Of a DNA stretch of 64,000 bases, positions 22,001-34,237 are shown in pieces. Positions within the stretch are counted from its first letter, which is position 1; each line of letters opens with the position of its first letter. The translations under genes and the position numbers were made by a program. A model generated the notes under the pieces. That model saw only the letters and a list, made by a program, of their open reading frames with translations, ran no database searches and was not told the origin of the DNA. Source of the DNA: Serpula lacrymans var. lacrymans S7.9 (Eukaryota > Basidiomycota > Agaricomycetes > Boletales > Serpulaceae); assembly GCF_000218685.1 (NCBI RefSeq), contig NW_006763293.1, positions 800,720 through 864,719 on the forward strand, written 5' to 3'.

Positions 22001-22461
22001 ATACAAGAAAGTTCAGGGGCCATTCCAAGAAAGGGCTTGGGCACTGAAAGGAGGAAGGTTGGCCCAGAAAAATGTATAGCAAAAATATGTAATTGGTGGG
22101 CACGTGACTGGATGTACCTCTTTCTATACAAAATGCACCAGACGTTATAGGGTATGATCCCACAAGTGAATCTTACATTTTTTTGCCTCCGACCTCAAAG
22201 TCCGCTCTAGGATAACATCATGCCCTCACAACGGCGGGAACGAGACTAGGGTGTGGAAGGCACCTGCCACTTGTTCAGCAGTGCAACTTGTTTGTGAAAG
22301 ACAGTGTTTGCTCTACGAGTGTGAGAATTTCGGATTATGTAAGATGCAAAAAAGCGAAGAGTAGACTAGAAAACGAAGTGTCTAAGGATGCTTTGTATTG
22401 AGGGAAGAATAACAGATGGAATGCAACGTAGCTCATACCTCAACACGGGAGAGCTTTAACT
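22001..22461. other. Boundary between the repeat region and the gene block; KCS1 upstream
   Basis: 22001-22190 may be the decayed start of the helicase relic. From about 22200 the base composition changes to that of the gene block. This interval must contain the KCS1 promoter and leader. No specific site was recognised. Confidence 0.35.
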
Positions 22462-25400
22462 ATGTCTTCCTCTCGTTCTCTGACAGTTGATCGTCCCTTT
22501 ACTATACCTGCTTCAAAGAGTGGCAAACCTTGTCGATCTTCATCTCATTCGTCCTCCTCTTCTTCTTCTTCTTCCTCCTCCTCAATCAATGACCAGCATC
22601 ACCGTCTACGACAGGCTGCAGTGGGCACAGGAGTAGGTCGCAAAGTCGCTGCTACGCTCGAGCTATTCAAAGAATCAGCTGCACCTCCGTCATCTGAAGA
22701 AAAAGCTCGAGAAACATTTCAGTCCGAATCGTCTATCGCCAAACGCAGGCCTGTTTCTTCTCAGAAACCAGATAAAGTCGCTGAGACCAAGTTTGAATTT
22801 TTCAAGCGGTCGGACTGGCCGGATCCTGAGACAGCCGCGATCAGAAGGGAAAGAAGTTCTACTGCTTTAGAAAGAGTCAGAACACGGGAGAGTATTGTAA
22901 CAAACGCTAGTCTGAAGGATTCGGACACTTTTTGGGAAAAGGAGAGAAAGTCGTCGACTCGAGAAAACATTATCAACGATCTAACGCAATGGCGTAAGGA
23001 GGTGTCAGCGAGGCAGGAAGTTGGGCGTGGTAGGCGTCGCGAGAGAGCTTCGGAGGCCCCAGACTTCGACGCTGACATGCGATTAGTCGATGGTGTTACT
23101 TTGCCATCGTCTGCACCCCTCGAAACTCACATAAATGCTATCTCTTCATCTCCGTATAACCGACCATCATCCTCCAGAGGCTACCCACCATCTCCCTCGC
23201 CATCCCATTCGCCCTTTGACCGTGCCCCATCATTCCCTTTCTACGGCATTGCGCAGGAATTGAATGGCAATTCTCAGGGTCTGACGTCAGATTTCAACCA
23301 GTCACGGAGTAGTTCTCCTTCTTACTCCAGTGCTCCCACACCCATACGAACCGCATCACCATATGTCTCTACTTCCATAACTTTGCCTCCCCTGTCGTTG
23401 CCTGCTCTCGAAACTGCTCCTTATTCTCCTTGGTCCACAGATGATGAGTCCGCTTGGGAAACTGGTTCCATAACATCCACTACCTCTGCTACTTCCTCCC
23501 CTTTGCGATTAACTTCGCATTCTTCAATATATCACGCTACATACAGTGACGAGGACGATGAAAATCATGAGGTATCTCATGTTATGCCACAAAATGAAGA
23601 GTCTCCTGAAGGCTCTAACACTTTCGAAGACGACGACTTACTGGCCTTGGGCCTTGATCAGCCGCAAGAGACGTTACCCCATATTCCCTTGCGGCCATTC
23701 CGTAACCAGGTTGGAGGGCATAGTGCCATCTATAAATTCACTAAGAGAGCGGTCTGTAAGGTTTGTCACGACGCATACATCTCATTGAGATTTCAGTCTG
23801 TTGATATCTCATAACCTGTAGCCTCTTGTGTCACGAGAAAATTTGTTCTACGAAGCAGTGGAGCGAGAGGCTCCTCCTTTATTAGGATTTATCCCAAGAT
23901 ATTTAGGTGTCATGCTCGTTAGCTACAGGCGCGTCCCTAAGGGAGTAACCACACCACCTAGTCCGGATCTATCATTGACTACTCCCAAACCTCACGCTGC
24001 TATTGAGTCATCTCAGCCCCGTCCTTCTATGCGTCAATCTGTCAGCGATCCTTCCTACAAATTATCCAGTTCATCCGTATCTAAGGTTCCTACCAATACT
24101 AGCGTGCCAGAGGAGGATGAAGGGGGCGACACTGATCCAGCCGAAGCCGAAATGCCTGAAGTAGTCCTCGATCGTAATCGTCACATCATCCCTCCATGGA
24201 TGCTTCGTGGCAATCCACGCAATCGTTCCATGTCTCACAGCTACACCGCTGGACAATCTTGCCTATCCAACAGACACTTGAAGCGGCTACACTTCAACGG
24301 TGCTACGGCTTCGAGTCCTGACCTTGGACTGAATACGGGCTCGGTGGCACAGAGTCAGTTGGCGTTCAGGCGCAGTCCGCTTGCTAGAAAGGATAGAACT
24401 TCAGACGAGGAGACGAGCGCACCAACACCTGCAAACTCCCCGTGTCAGTCGGCTCATATTCTACCTGCCCACTCATTTTCTGCCACTGGTTCTATACGTC
24501 CATGTTTCAGTTCCGAAGGAGAGGAGTTGTTCACTCGACCCGAGATGAGGGCATTCCACTCTGAACTTGCATCGCCGACACCTGGTTCATTTGGTGGTAC
24601 TGGCTCGACTATGGTTAACACCAAACTCAAGGATCACGTCTTCAGCACAATATTAAGGAGATTTCATAGGCGAAGCCGGCGTCGATGGGCTTCAACTGAT
24701 GTTGGGACTGAGGATGAGGGTGATATGGCTGATCACGAGGGAGGTGTGACGTGTCCCAGAAGGAGGAGACTGCACTCACAGATGAAGAAACAGTCCGTTG
24801 GTCAGGTGGTGGAGTCGCTGAAACAAGAGGGGAGCGGTCGCTCGCTATCTGCCATCCGTCGTGTGCAGAGTGAATCTGCAATGAGCCCGTCTCACTTTGA
24901 GGGATCGGAGGGAAGGGACAATGACTCTTTAAGAGAAATTTTCGAGATGGAGTATGACCATGCCGATGGTTTGAACCATCTGAAGCCGTCTTTTTCCCGT
25001 AGGCGAAGCCGTTCCCGTTCTCTGGACCAAGTAGGATATACTCCACGGGTAGCATCTGCACCTGTAGTACCAACCAGATCGTCGCTGCAGAAACACGACT
25101 GCGAGTCTCTAGTGACGCGCCAGAATCATTTCATATTAATGGAAGACTTGACTGGTAGACTGAAGCACTCTTGTGTCCTAGACCTGAAAATGGGCACTCG
25201 ACAGTATGGCATGGACGCGACTTCTGCTAAGAAGAAGAGTCAGCGCAAGAAGTGCGACCGAACTACCAGCAGAGTGTTGGGTGTGAGAGTATGTGGGATG
25301 CAGGTGAGTGCTATTATACCTGGCTTATAAGGGCTGTCGCCACGGTACCCAACATGAGCTTCTCGTAAACCACTGATAATCTCGATTTACTGACATACGT

Positions 25401-26242
25401 TGCTCAAGGTTTGGAACCACGTGACTCGGACGTATGTGTCCCAGGACAAATATATGGGTCGTGAAGTGCGCCCGGAAGATTTCCCGTCTGTTCTTGCCTC
25501 CTTTCTGTATGACGGCGAGCGCCTACTGGCCTACCATATTCCCATCCTGCTTCAAAAATTATACGCTCTCACTCGGATCATTAACCGGTTGAAGGGGTTC
25601 CGCTTTTACGGATGCAGTCTTCTCCTGATATACGACGGAGATCGTGAAGCTCAGGACGCCTTCAGATCATCGGCGTTGGAGCATCCGTCATCTCGGAGCA
25701 AACGAGGAGAGTCGTTGGAGAGGCAGGCATCACGCACCAGGTCGACAAATAAACACGCAAGGCCCTCTCTCAGACGTTCGCACAGCGAGGATCTGCTTGT
25801 CGGTCCCGTAGCGAAGCGGTCGAATGGGCGACGTAAGCGCGGCGAGATGAACGTCCGTATAGTCGATTTCGCGCATACCACCACAGGGCGAGACTGGCTT
25901 CCTTATCCTTCCACCTTTGACGGGGACGTCACCCGAGAAGTATCTAGTTCTGAGGGGTACCAGGCCGAGGTGGATCCCGAAACAGGTCTTATCTACGCCA
26001 GGTTTCCTCCACATTATCCTGAGGAGCCTGATCGTGGATTCTTGTTCGGTTTGAAAAACCTGACTGAAACGCTGGAGAAGATTTGGAATGAAGAGCGTAT
26101 CAGGAGGATCAAAGCTGCCCGTGATGATCCAAATATCGCGGCACACCAGCTTCCACCGTTGGCGACTGATGGCAAAGATATATTTGAAGAGATATTTGGC
26201 TGCTCTGACGAAGACGATGATCCAGGAATGATATCCACATAA
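22462..26242 (+). CDS. Inositol hexakisphosphate kinase (Kcs1-like)
   Basis: Three exons: 22462-23760, 23822-25303, 25409-26242, with phase-0 introns of 61 and 105 bp, giving 1204 residues. The first ~850 residues are Ser/Pro-rich and disordered, except a short conserved block around the first intron ([14 protein letters not shown], then ENLFYEAVE). The inositol-polyphosphate-kinase fold is at the C-terminus: [10 protein letters not shown] near residue 887, CGMQVWN at the exon 2-3 joint, CSLLLIYDG, and VDFAHTT. Members pyrophosphorylate InsP6 to InsP7, controlling phosphate and vacuole signalling. The family motif PxxxDxKxG reads S-C-V-L-D-L-K-M-G here (883-891), so the leading proline is Ser. 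The size and the long N-terminus are usual for fungal Kcs1. Confidence 0.92.
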
Positions 26243-26817
26243 ACTATTGTCTTTCTTCCCGTGAGGTATCACAATATTTCTTTTCCAAAACGCTATTCAA
26301 TTTTATTTTATCGTATTGACTTATCAGGTTGCATATTCCAGCAGTATTTTATTGTTCTTGCTTGGGTTCAATGGGTTCATTGTGTTTTCATCTCTAGTAG
26401 ACTGATCCCCCTTCCCTCCGCCTCCCACTTTCACGTATTTGCTGTGCACATGTATATTCTAGCATTGTACCACACCTGTTTTTTTCACTCTCATACTTTT
26501 ATCAACATAATGAGTATGTAACCTTATACATACTTTAGATACGTATAAAATTCAAAATGCACATGTGTTGAGGCCAAAAAAATTGTGTGGATGCTGAAGA
26601 GTTGTGTAAATGCATAAACGCCGTTCTGCTATCCTGTAGTGACTTTTTCCGCTCACAAGCAGACAGTATGTCTTTCACTGTGAATGGATGGAAGTGTGGC
26701 AAATACTGTTTCACGACGTTTGATGTTCGGACAGAAGGATTGAGGATCCGGGTGAATGCGACATCAATTCATGAATGAATATCACAATAGTCTACGTTCT
26801 ACTCCATAAACACGGTT
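26243..26817. other. Convergent 3' ends of KCS1 and QCR9
   Basis: T-rich sequence between two convergent genes, probably both 3' UTRs. A 63-codon open frame at 26587-26778 has no recognisable family and is not called. Confidence 0.4.
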
Positions 26818-27185
26818 TCATGAGTCTTCCTCTGTAACATATTTGGCACGGATATCCTTCCATTGTTTCTGGGATACGCCGTCAGACCGAACGCACAACA
26901 TGTGTATAATATATTGTAGCTTACCCCTTTATTCCATCGGTCCCAGAAAGATGTGACACCAACATCAAAGCCAACTCCGAAGGAAAAGGCTCCAACAAAA
27001 ATTGCCGTGACATAGACACCTACGCAAGAAAAAAATGAGTTGAATCGACACCTGGTTATGATATTTCGGCGCACTGTTTCGCTTGACAAGCGCGTTATAA
27101 AAAGCATTAGCGAACTGAATAGAATGGGTGAAATGTCAATTAAAAAATGCAGATATCTTGATAATGTAGTTATACTGACTGCCAT
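26818..27185 (-). CDS. Cytochrome bc1 complex subunit 9 (Qcr9)
   Basis: Four tiny exons on the minus strand: 27180-27185, 27075-27114, 26925-27019, 26818-26868, with introns of 65, 55 and 56 bp. They give a 63-residue protein beginning MAFANAFYNALVKRNS. The pattern (short basic start with a YN-LVKRNS motif, one membrane helix VYVTAIFVGAFSFGVGFDVG, then SFWDRWNKGKQWKDI) is that of Qcr9/UQCR10 of respiratory complex III. The length is normal. It is hidden from ORF finders because the first exon encodes only Met-Ala. Donors GTCAGT and GTGCGC are less usual, but the frame is kept at every joint. It is divergent from mitochondrial uS11, with about 160 bp between start codons. Confidence 0.88.
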
Positions 27186-27346
27186 GGCTGGAGTTTAGCT
27201 GGCGAGTGTTGTAGTATAACTCTAGTAGATGAAGGTGAAGACTGTTGTCGCCGCTTTCCGGTGGTGTCCGAAGGAAATAACGCGAACTTCCCACGGCCGT
27301 CCGTATAGCAAACGCTCGCGTTCGAAAACCGCAAGAGTGCTCGACG

Positions 27347-27958
27347 ATGTCTTGGACGATGCTCCCGCTCAAAAGCATGCGCTCCCCGCTGTCGAGTGCG
27401 ATGAGGACCTCAATACGCAGTCCCATGCTATATTTCAAGCATCCCGCTAGAGCTTACTCAATCGCAGAGGATATCGACCTACTCGAGGCAATGGGTATTG
27501 CTGATATGCCACCTTCACCTCCTCCCGGAAGCTTCCCCAATCCATTCAGAGAAAGCGAAAAGAAAGCAAAAGCGCTTACACAAGCAATAAATCCTACTTA
27601 CTACCTCTATGTCCATTCTTCGCGCAACAATACCATTGTCACTTTCACGAGACCAGATGGCGGCACGCTGAAGTGGTGGTCGGGAGGGTCATGTGGATTC
27701 AAGAAGGCCAATCGTGCGGGGTATGAAGCAGGATATCAGTGTGCTGTTCGAGCATTTGCAAAGATTGTAGAAGAGGCGAAATCGACACCACTTACGGTTG
27801 GACTTCGATTCAAAGGTTTCGGTCAAGGACGGGAAGCCTTGTATAAAGCGCTGATGGCAAGCGAGGGAGAGGCAGTTCGACCTCTGGTTGTTGAGGTCGA
27901 AGACAGAACACCAATTAAAATTGGAGGCACAAGGTCCAAAAAGACGAGACGCCTGTAG
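27347..27958 (+). CDS. Mitochondrial ribosomal protein uS11m
   Basis: One intronless ORF of 203 residues. The first ~38 residues are rich in Arg, Ser and Met with few acids, a plausible mitochondrial presequence. The uS11 domain starts near residue 85 (YYLYVHSSRNNTIVTFTRPDG) and ends with the family signature GFGQGREALYKAL and DRTPIKIGGTRSKKTRRL. uS11 binds 16S-type rRNA at the platform of the small subunit. It shares a short divergent promoter with QCR9, so two nucleus-encoded mitochondrial proteins may be co-regulated. Yeast name of the orthologue: MRPS18. Confidence 0.9.
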   Translation: MSWTMLPLKSMRSPLSSAMRTSIRSPMLYFKHPARAYSIAEDIDLLEAMGIADMPPSPPPGSFPNPFRESEKKAKALTQAINPTYYLYVHSSRNNTIVTFTRPDGGTLKWWSGGSCGFKKANRAGYEAGYQCAVRAFAKIVEEAKSTPLTVGLRFKGFGQGREALYKALMASEGEAVRPLVVEVEDRTPIKIGGTRSKKTRRL

Positions 27959-28295
27959 CTGGTAAGTTTTTTTTGTAGTACCCCGATCTCTTTGTTTGAC
28001 GTTCATCTTTAGGACGTCGGCGTTATTCTCAGCACTCACTTCTGCATTTCCGCCTTTTGCATAGTCGCGCCCTTATAGTCCTGAGGGGTCGAGCAAGATA
28101 TTTAGGTGTGGTGCTCGAGCAATTTGCATACTTACATCATAGATCTACGCATACATTCGCGTGTAATACTACTAGCTCCTGGACAAGCTAAACACCCATA
28201 CGCTGAGGACAGAGTTCTTCTGCATTGCATGTGACCTCTACAATATATAGTCTATCTGTGTCAATCCGCTCTATCCTTCTATATCTATCAATAAA
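27959..28295. other. Convergent 3' region of uS11m and FMN1
   Basis: No gene seen; AT-rich 3' UTR-like sequence. Confidence 0.4.
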
Positions 28296-29047
28296 TCACA
28301 GGTCAAAGTAGGTGTCGGATGCGAACTTCTCGTATTCTGGCCTAGCCAAACATCGAAGAGCAACTTGTTTGTCTGTCTCAATGTCTTCTATGAGAGCTTC
28401 TGTAATGCCACGACATATATTAGAAAAGCGCACGCTTTGAATGTATGAGACATACCTCGTGAAGTATAATCTAGCTGTGGGCGAATGTAACCGAGCACAA
28501 TAACCTTCATATTATAGCCATAAAAGTCGGATTTGAATTCATGCATGAGGTGAACTTCCTGAAAAGCCCTAATCAGATAACAACATGAGTAGAAAGGAAC
28601 GGGCAATCCTACTGCAGTCAAACGTTCATTCTTATAGAATGGATTCCATCCTATGCTCATGGCCATAGGTAACACATGAGCATCTTCGGCACTAAATGCT
28701 GATTCTTGATCCTTGGGAGGCGAGACTTGGGCAAAGCCATAGTAGACACCTGTCGTCGTTATATCCTGCAATTGTGGTAGAGATTCGTCAGGAAGATTAG
28801 CTGTCCCCAGTAGATTAGCATAGAGACCGATAAGACGGTATCGGATTAAGGACATACCAGTTGGACAGCCCAAATCCTTTCCTCCTCGACCAAAGCCCCG
28901 CTGGACTGGACCGGATGCTCGTACAGGAAAGGGGGGCTCTGGGGTATCTGGGCCTACGATTGTTGGCCTGGTCAGACGAAATGACTCAGTTTGGAATGGT
29001 GCTGTTGGTCTCTCAGGCTTTCCATTGGTCTCCGAGTCTGCAACCAT
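28296..29047 (-). CDS. Riboflavin kinase
   Basis: Four exons on the minus strand: 28858-29047, 28613-28800, 28456-28558, 28296-28399, with introns of 57, 54 and 56 bp. They give 194 residues, the usual fungal size. It phosphorylates riboflavin with ATP to FMN. Visible signatures: GPVQRGFGRGGKDLGCPTAN (nucleotide/substrate loop, GxPTAN), TGVYYGFAQV, PMAMSIGWNPFYKNE, and the helix EVHLMHEFKSDFYG followed by GYIRPQLDYTS and EALIEDIETDK. The ATG at 29047 was chosen because it gives the family length. An upstream frame could extend it only through a doubtful splice. Its promoter is shared with TAF8 (about 200 bp). Confidence 0.93.
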
Positions 29048-29253
29048 CTGGATTATATCTAGATCTGCAACACAGAAAGTTAATAGGCAGATGGGTGGGG
29101 TACTATTGAGCAAGATAATTACAGAACGCTGCGCCCGTGCACTTGCTTTTCTAAGGCTTGTAAGCTTGTGGGAGTAAACAGTGAAGAGTCCATATCAGTT
29201 ACGCTTACAAGCTCACTTTCAGGTGCTCGTGCCTCGGTTTCATTTGAACCACC

Positions 29254-30271
29254 ATGTCTACGTTCCCAGCTTATCCACCTTATGGCACATACCAAACACC
29301 ATATCCTGCTTATCCTTCCACACATTACCCATCGCAATATCCGCAAAATACACCAGTCGCACCCTTTCCTCCTTTATACACTCTTCAACCCAAACCACCA
29401 AGTGCACCACGCTTGCCCCCCGCGGGACCACATATCGCGTCAATATCTCCTGAGATAGCCTCTCGTGCAATACAAAGGTTGATTGTTGCTCAGCTGAGAC
29501 ACTCTGAATTCGACTCAGCTGAACCACGAGCATTGCAGAGATTCGAGTATGAGCTAGTTGCCTGTTCGTACCCACTTCCCCTTTATTTAGCGCCTTCAAT
29601 GTGCACCTCACTCATGTTGTTGAAATAGTCATCCAGCTAATCTACGAACGGTCCCATGAATATGCCAACCTAGCGAATAGGGCAATCCCAATTGCTAAAG
29701 ACATGTTGCTGGCTTGCGAAGAGCAGAACTTGAAAACGAAGGATCTACATCAGGTTGTTGAAGATTTTTCGAACCAAAATTCAGGCAAGTCACAGCGATG
29801 CTATTCGAGATTGAACTGTCATTGACACAGTTTTTAGAAGGCGCTGGAGTGCTTAAGCCACCTACATTGGTTCTCCCACTATCGCGGTCACCTTCGCCTG
29901 AACTCCTGCCTTCTGACGACGAGGGCGCCGCACCAGCTATCCCTGTCACATTGCGTACTCTTCCTTCATATTTCCCAGCACTACCACCAAAGCATACTTA
30001 TCTCAGAACACCCGTATGTGCAATATTTAGCTTCTCGTAAGATATCAAAACAGCTAATTATTATACCTTATAGGCTTCTCCACCAAAGAAGGCAGCTCTG
30101 CCATCGTTGGAGAAGAAGCTCAAAAATGCGGGCCTTGTTCAAGACTCTTTGAAGAATCTTCTATTAGCAACTGAGGATAATGTTGGACAGGAGGATGGCG
30201 AACTCCTGGGACATATCGTAAATTGGGAAGCATCGACCTACCCCAGAAAACGATGGAGGGTTGAGAGTTAG
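29254..30271 (+). CDS. TFIID subunit TAF8
   Basis: Four exons: 29254-29563, 29629-29784, 29838-30013, 30074-30271, giving 279 residues. A Pro/Tyr-rich N-terminus precedes the histone-fold region (ISPEIASRAIQRLIVAQLRH to YERSHEYANLANRA, about residues 63-125). The TAF8 C-terminal motif (PSYFPALPPKHTYLRTP) follows, then a Lys-rich segment. TAF8 pairs with TAF10 in TFIID. The second intron must use a GC-AG donor (TTCAG|GCAAGT) to keep the frame into EGAGVLKPP. Identification rests mainly on the LPPKHTYLRTP signature and the histone fold. Confidence 0.9.
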
Positions 30272-30536
30272 TCCAACGTTTTTCTCTACCTTTAATTTTT
30301 CATGATTCACTTTGGGAGGTCCGAGCGATAACACTCTTGGCAATACAATATTGTGGTACGAAAGAGCTGGCGTGAAAGGGGTACCTAACGACATTTGTTG
30401 TGTCATTCAGATATGATACAGTACTGCGGATCAGTGTTTTTGTCCCTAGTAGAACATTTTCATTCTGCAAAATGCAAAATGTGTCGTCTGAATACTAAGT
30501 AGGTATGGGTCTTCAAATCTACACGATGAAGACAAG

Positions 30537-33087
30537 CTATGTTGAAGTACTAGTCTTTCTCGAAGTTCTTTGAGGTTGTACTCTCGTAGGTGGAACTGTT
30601 GTAGTCGGCTTTTTTCTACCACCCTTTGTGGGCTTGATTGGAGGCGCATTGGTAGCCAGAGAATCATTTAAATGGACCTCCTTGTCGTTATGAACGATCT
30701 CAGGATTTGTAGATGAAAGTTGTGATCCTGCCAGAGTGGTATGAGTTTCAAGATAACAGATCGCGGATGAAATGGAGGGCGAAAACAGTGGGTCGTGTAT
30801 ACTTACCAGATGGCGGACCTATATTTGCTTGAAAACCGATCGAATCTGGTGGCCTCGCCTCGGCGCGTCCTACATCTACGAGTGAAGCATCACCTGAACG
30901 TGTCAAATAACACTTGATGAGTATAAAATACACGACTTATTATGAGTTGCATACCATTCGCGTCAATGTCTACGTTACTAGTTCTAATTGATGAGCCTAT
31001 GTTTTCCCGATCCTTTCCCTTCGCATTTCGGGGAGCTGGTCGACTAGTTTTGCGTTTTTTTGTAGGGGGCGCGGCAGCACTATCTCCAGGAATGTTCTCA
31101 TGTGACATAACCACCGACTGGCTAACACCTGCTACACCTCCAGATACGCTCTCAGTGGCCTTTTCCTTGCCTTTGCCTTTGCCCCTGCCTTGATCTTTGC
31201 TCTTATCTTTGTTAGTGACTTCCGTCTTTTTGGTTGGCGATGATCGGTTGTCCGGATATGAAGCAACAATGGGATCGACAAACTGGATATCATGCTTTTT
31301 AGTAGGCCTTGGCCTCGGTCTAGGCTTTGGTGCTGTCACTTCAGTGGTTTGCTGGTCTGCAACATTCACAGTGGATGCAGCTGGAAGTACAGTGGACTTG
31401 GTTTTGCGAGGCCGTGATGCTTCTCGAGATGGGCCGCTAGTGGACAGAGAAGAAGCAGGAGTTATGTTTTTATCTTTCTTCTTCAGCGTCTCATAACGAT
31501 TACGGCACTAATAAAACGCGTCAGAAAACCTGTGATCGCTCTGAAGTTGGCGACTACATTACCATGTTATCTGTCCTTCCGCTCATACGACCACTGATCT
31601 CTTTCCAGCTCGCTATTCCTAGAGTATCGATTGTCTCCATCAACAACCTATCCTCATCATCTGACCATTTGCCATTAGATACAGAAGGGTTAAGTTTATC
31701 CATCCATCGGTCTCTGCACTGGTCGTTATTACGGCCGGGAACGACTGAGGCCACATCAATCCATGAGGCGCCAAATGCAGCATAAGCGAGGCGAAGGCGT
31801 TCGTCTTCTTCTGGAGTCCAAGCACCTCGTTTGAGGCCTGGATCAAGAGAACGATAGTATCGATTTGTGCATTGAGCGGGAGTAGCATCTTCCGATACAT
31901 ACCGAGCAACTATAGCTACAGTCAGCAATCAATAAGCATTCTGAGAGCGTAACGACATACTTAGATGCCAGTTTTCTGTGCCATAACGGTCCATAGCTTC
32001 CATAAGACGCTTGTCTGACTGAGAATCCCAAACGTGAATTTTCCTAGTAATTGCATGCTTCATGCAGTCCAAAGGAGTGCGCTTTGTCTACCCAGCGGAT
32101 TATCATTCATTTGGCAGATATATGATCAATGAATGGAAGCTTACCCCAAGTTTCTCAGCTATGTCTACCCAGTCCACCTGTCCTTCCGGAACGTCACTCA
32201 CCATGGCCTTTAATCGCGAAACTTCTTCCTGATCCCAATTCGAATGATTAATCTCTGGATGACGATCACCCAACCAACGTATCTCACACTCTCTGGAAGA
32301 TCTAGGAGTAGACGAAACTGAAGATACCTACCAAAGCATCACATAAAGTCAATGCTAAAAATAACACTGACACCCACTTTCTCAGCAACTCGACCCCAGT
32401 CGATGCCCGCTTTGTTGAGTTCGAGATAATTTGACGGTTGGTCTGTTATAGCTGCGAATGCTCTGTGCCCTCTGAAAAGTTTGCGATGTCAGCGGTATCG
32501 AACCCGAAAAGTTGGTTTTCATACCGACTCTGAGCATCTAGTGCGTGCCTGCGATAATTCTCAGTCCTGACTGCCTCTGTTAGAGCTTCAATTTCTCTGT
32601 ACTTCACTTTTTATTAAGCATAAGATTGAGAATGAAGCGTATGGTCAAGGCTACTCACTAGTGTGCATCTCCGTAAAGTTAAGATAGCGGGTACGCCTTG
32701 CAGCATCTTCGTAGAATGGCGAGTCCTGAAAACGTTGGATGAGACTTGGCAGCACGACATATCTGGCGAGAAATTACCTGAGACGATAGGTCGGCAGGGG
32801 CAATTAAACCTATAGGCTTGACTGAACCTGGGACAAGGACGAATCCTCCGACATCGAGTTCAGGTTCTTCGTTCTGATCAGCTGTATCAACTGCATCCTA
32901 CACCAAAGGTTGAAAACATCCAATACTGTATGACTGTATGTAGACATACCAGCAATTTGTCCACAGTTTCCAATTCTGCCTCGAGCCTTTCTGTGTAGAT
33001 CTTCAATGCATGTTGGTGATCTTTATTGGCTTGCACAGCATTCTGCGCTAAGGTCCGTATGCTGCTTTCTCCTTTGTCGTCTGTCAT
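30537..33087 (-). CDS. Multi-Myb/SANT protein, SNAPC4-like
   Basis: Eleven exons on the minus strand (32950-33087, 32778-32897, 32659-32725, 32525-32606, 32378-32471, 32145-32327, 31961-32087, 31563-31915, 30955-31507, 30807-30893, 30537-30727), 664 residues, all phases consistent. The N-terminus is helical. From about residue 170 to 440 there are at least four tandem Myb/SANT repeats: SNWDQEEVSRLKAMV, HVWDSQSDKRLMEAMDRYG, GAWTPEEDERLRLAYAAFG, GKWSDDEDRLLMETIDTLG, each with spaced Trp. A long Lys/Arg/Pro-rich tail follows, likely with nuclear targeting signals. Repeat number and order resemble SNAPC4 (SNAP190), which binds snRNA promoters. A Myb factor of another type is possible. Divergent from SND2. 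Confidence 0.8.
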
Positions 33088-33303
33088 TATTTCAGATATG
33101 TTGATATGTTTCCAGTCAAAGAGGTGGATGCACTGGCATGATGATGGCAAAAGACAAAATTCGCGGAGGTGGAAAATCAGGTTTTGCAGGCATACTTTTC
33201 TCAGCCTCCAATCAGGGTTTGTTTTAAACCGCGTTCAGGAACTCCAGGTCAACCAAATGGCAAAAGGTTCTCAGAAGCGTATCGGTGCGTTTTAAGGTGT
33301 TTT

Positions 33304-33978
33304 ATGGCTGAAAACATCTTTAAAGCTCTTCACGGTCCAGCTGGGCAAAATGAAAAGGCCGTCAAGAATCTCAGGCTCGGGATGATAGTACCAACTATAT
33401 TGTCTATTGTGCTCCGTCTCATATTCCGACGAAGCTCTCTCCCTCCATCGAAAGGTGCTTTGGCAATATATATTCTCACATATCTACCTGCTCTCTTTCT
33501 TTCTCGCTATCTGGAAAACATCGGGACTTCCAGGCGTGATCCAACGACGGGAACACTCATATCGTCAGGTGAAGACTTAAATCAGTCCGGAGTAACCGAG
33601 TGGTGCTTTGATATCTTGTATGTTACTTGTGAGTTATGATGCGTGCCATTTTGTGAATGATCTCGAAATCTGTATCTTTTAGGGGGTTGTCAGATCGGCA
33701 GCGGGGCATTTGGTGAATGGGTTTGGTACCTATACTTGGTCGTGAGTTTATTTTCGTCATACCAATCGCTCGCCTTTCATAAATTTTCTCGATTTTAGAT
33801 TCCATTATACGCCTTCTTAAAGCTTTGGACTTCATTTATATCCCCGATGGTACTGGGCAGATCTTCAGCACCACCAAGTGAAGAAACCACGGAAAAGGAG
33901 ACTCTCAGCAAGAGGCAAGAAAAGCTGCGCAAGAGAGGAGAGCGAGGCGACCCTCGCGTACGAGCTTCGAGGAAATAG
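33304..33978 (+). CDS. ER protein-targeting factor SND2/TMEM208
   Basis: Three exons: 33304-33628, 33683-33741, 33799-33978, 187 residues. Starts MAENIFKALHG; membrane helices lie at about residues 30-46, 57-75 and 127-145, followed by a basic C-terminal tail (SKRQEKLRKRGERGD). The WGCQIGSGAFGEWVWYLYLV block is typical of TMEM208/Snd2, an ER membrane protein in the SRP-independent targeting route. The upstream frame (from 33169) does not resemble the family, so the later ATG is preferred. Confidence 0.88.
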
Positions 33979-34237
33979 GCCTCAATATCTGTATTTTGTC
34001 CTTATCTATGCCCTCAGCAGGGCTCAGTTTTGCATACAATCATAATATGATCCGTTCATAATGTCTGCTCAGATACATGGCTTGCTTCCAAAATCGTGAA
34101 TCCTTATTTATGGATACCAGTACAATGAGAGTGACAGCGAGACAGGAAATGTACATACAACAAAGTGGAAGGCATAGTGCGAGATATAACATAAAGAAGA
34201 AAAAGAACCCTTACCTTACCTTGACGTAATATGGCGT

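Noticed and set aside
29048..29230. Extra 5' exon for riboflavin kinase (MDSSLFTPTSL...)
   Set aside because: No in-frame GT-AG joint to the second frame was found and the kinase is already full length.
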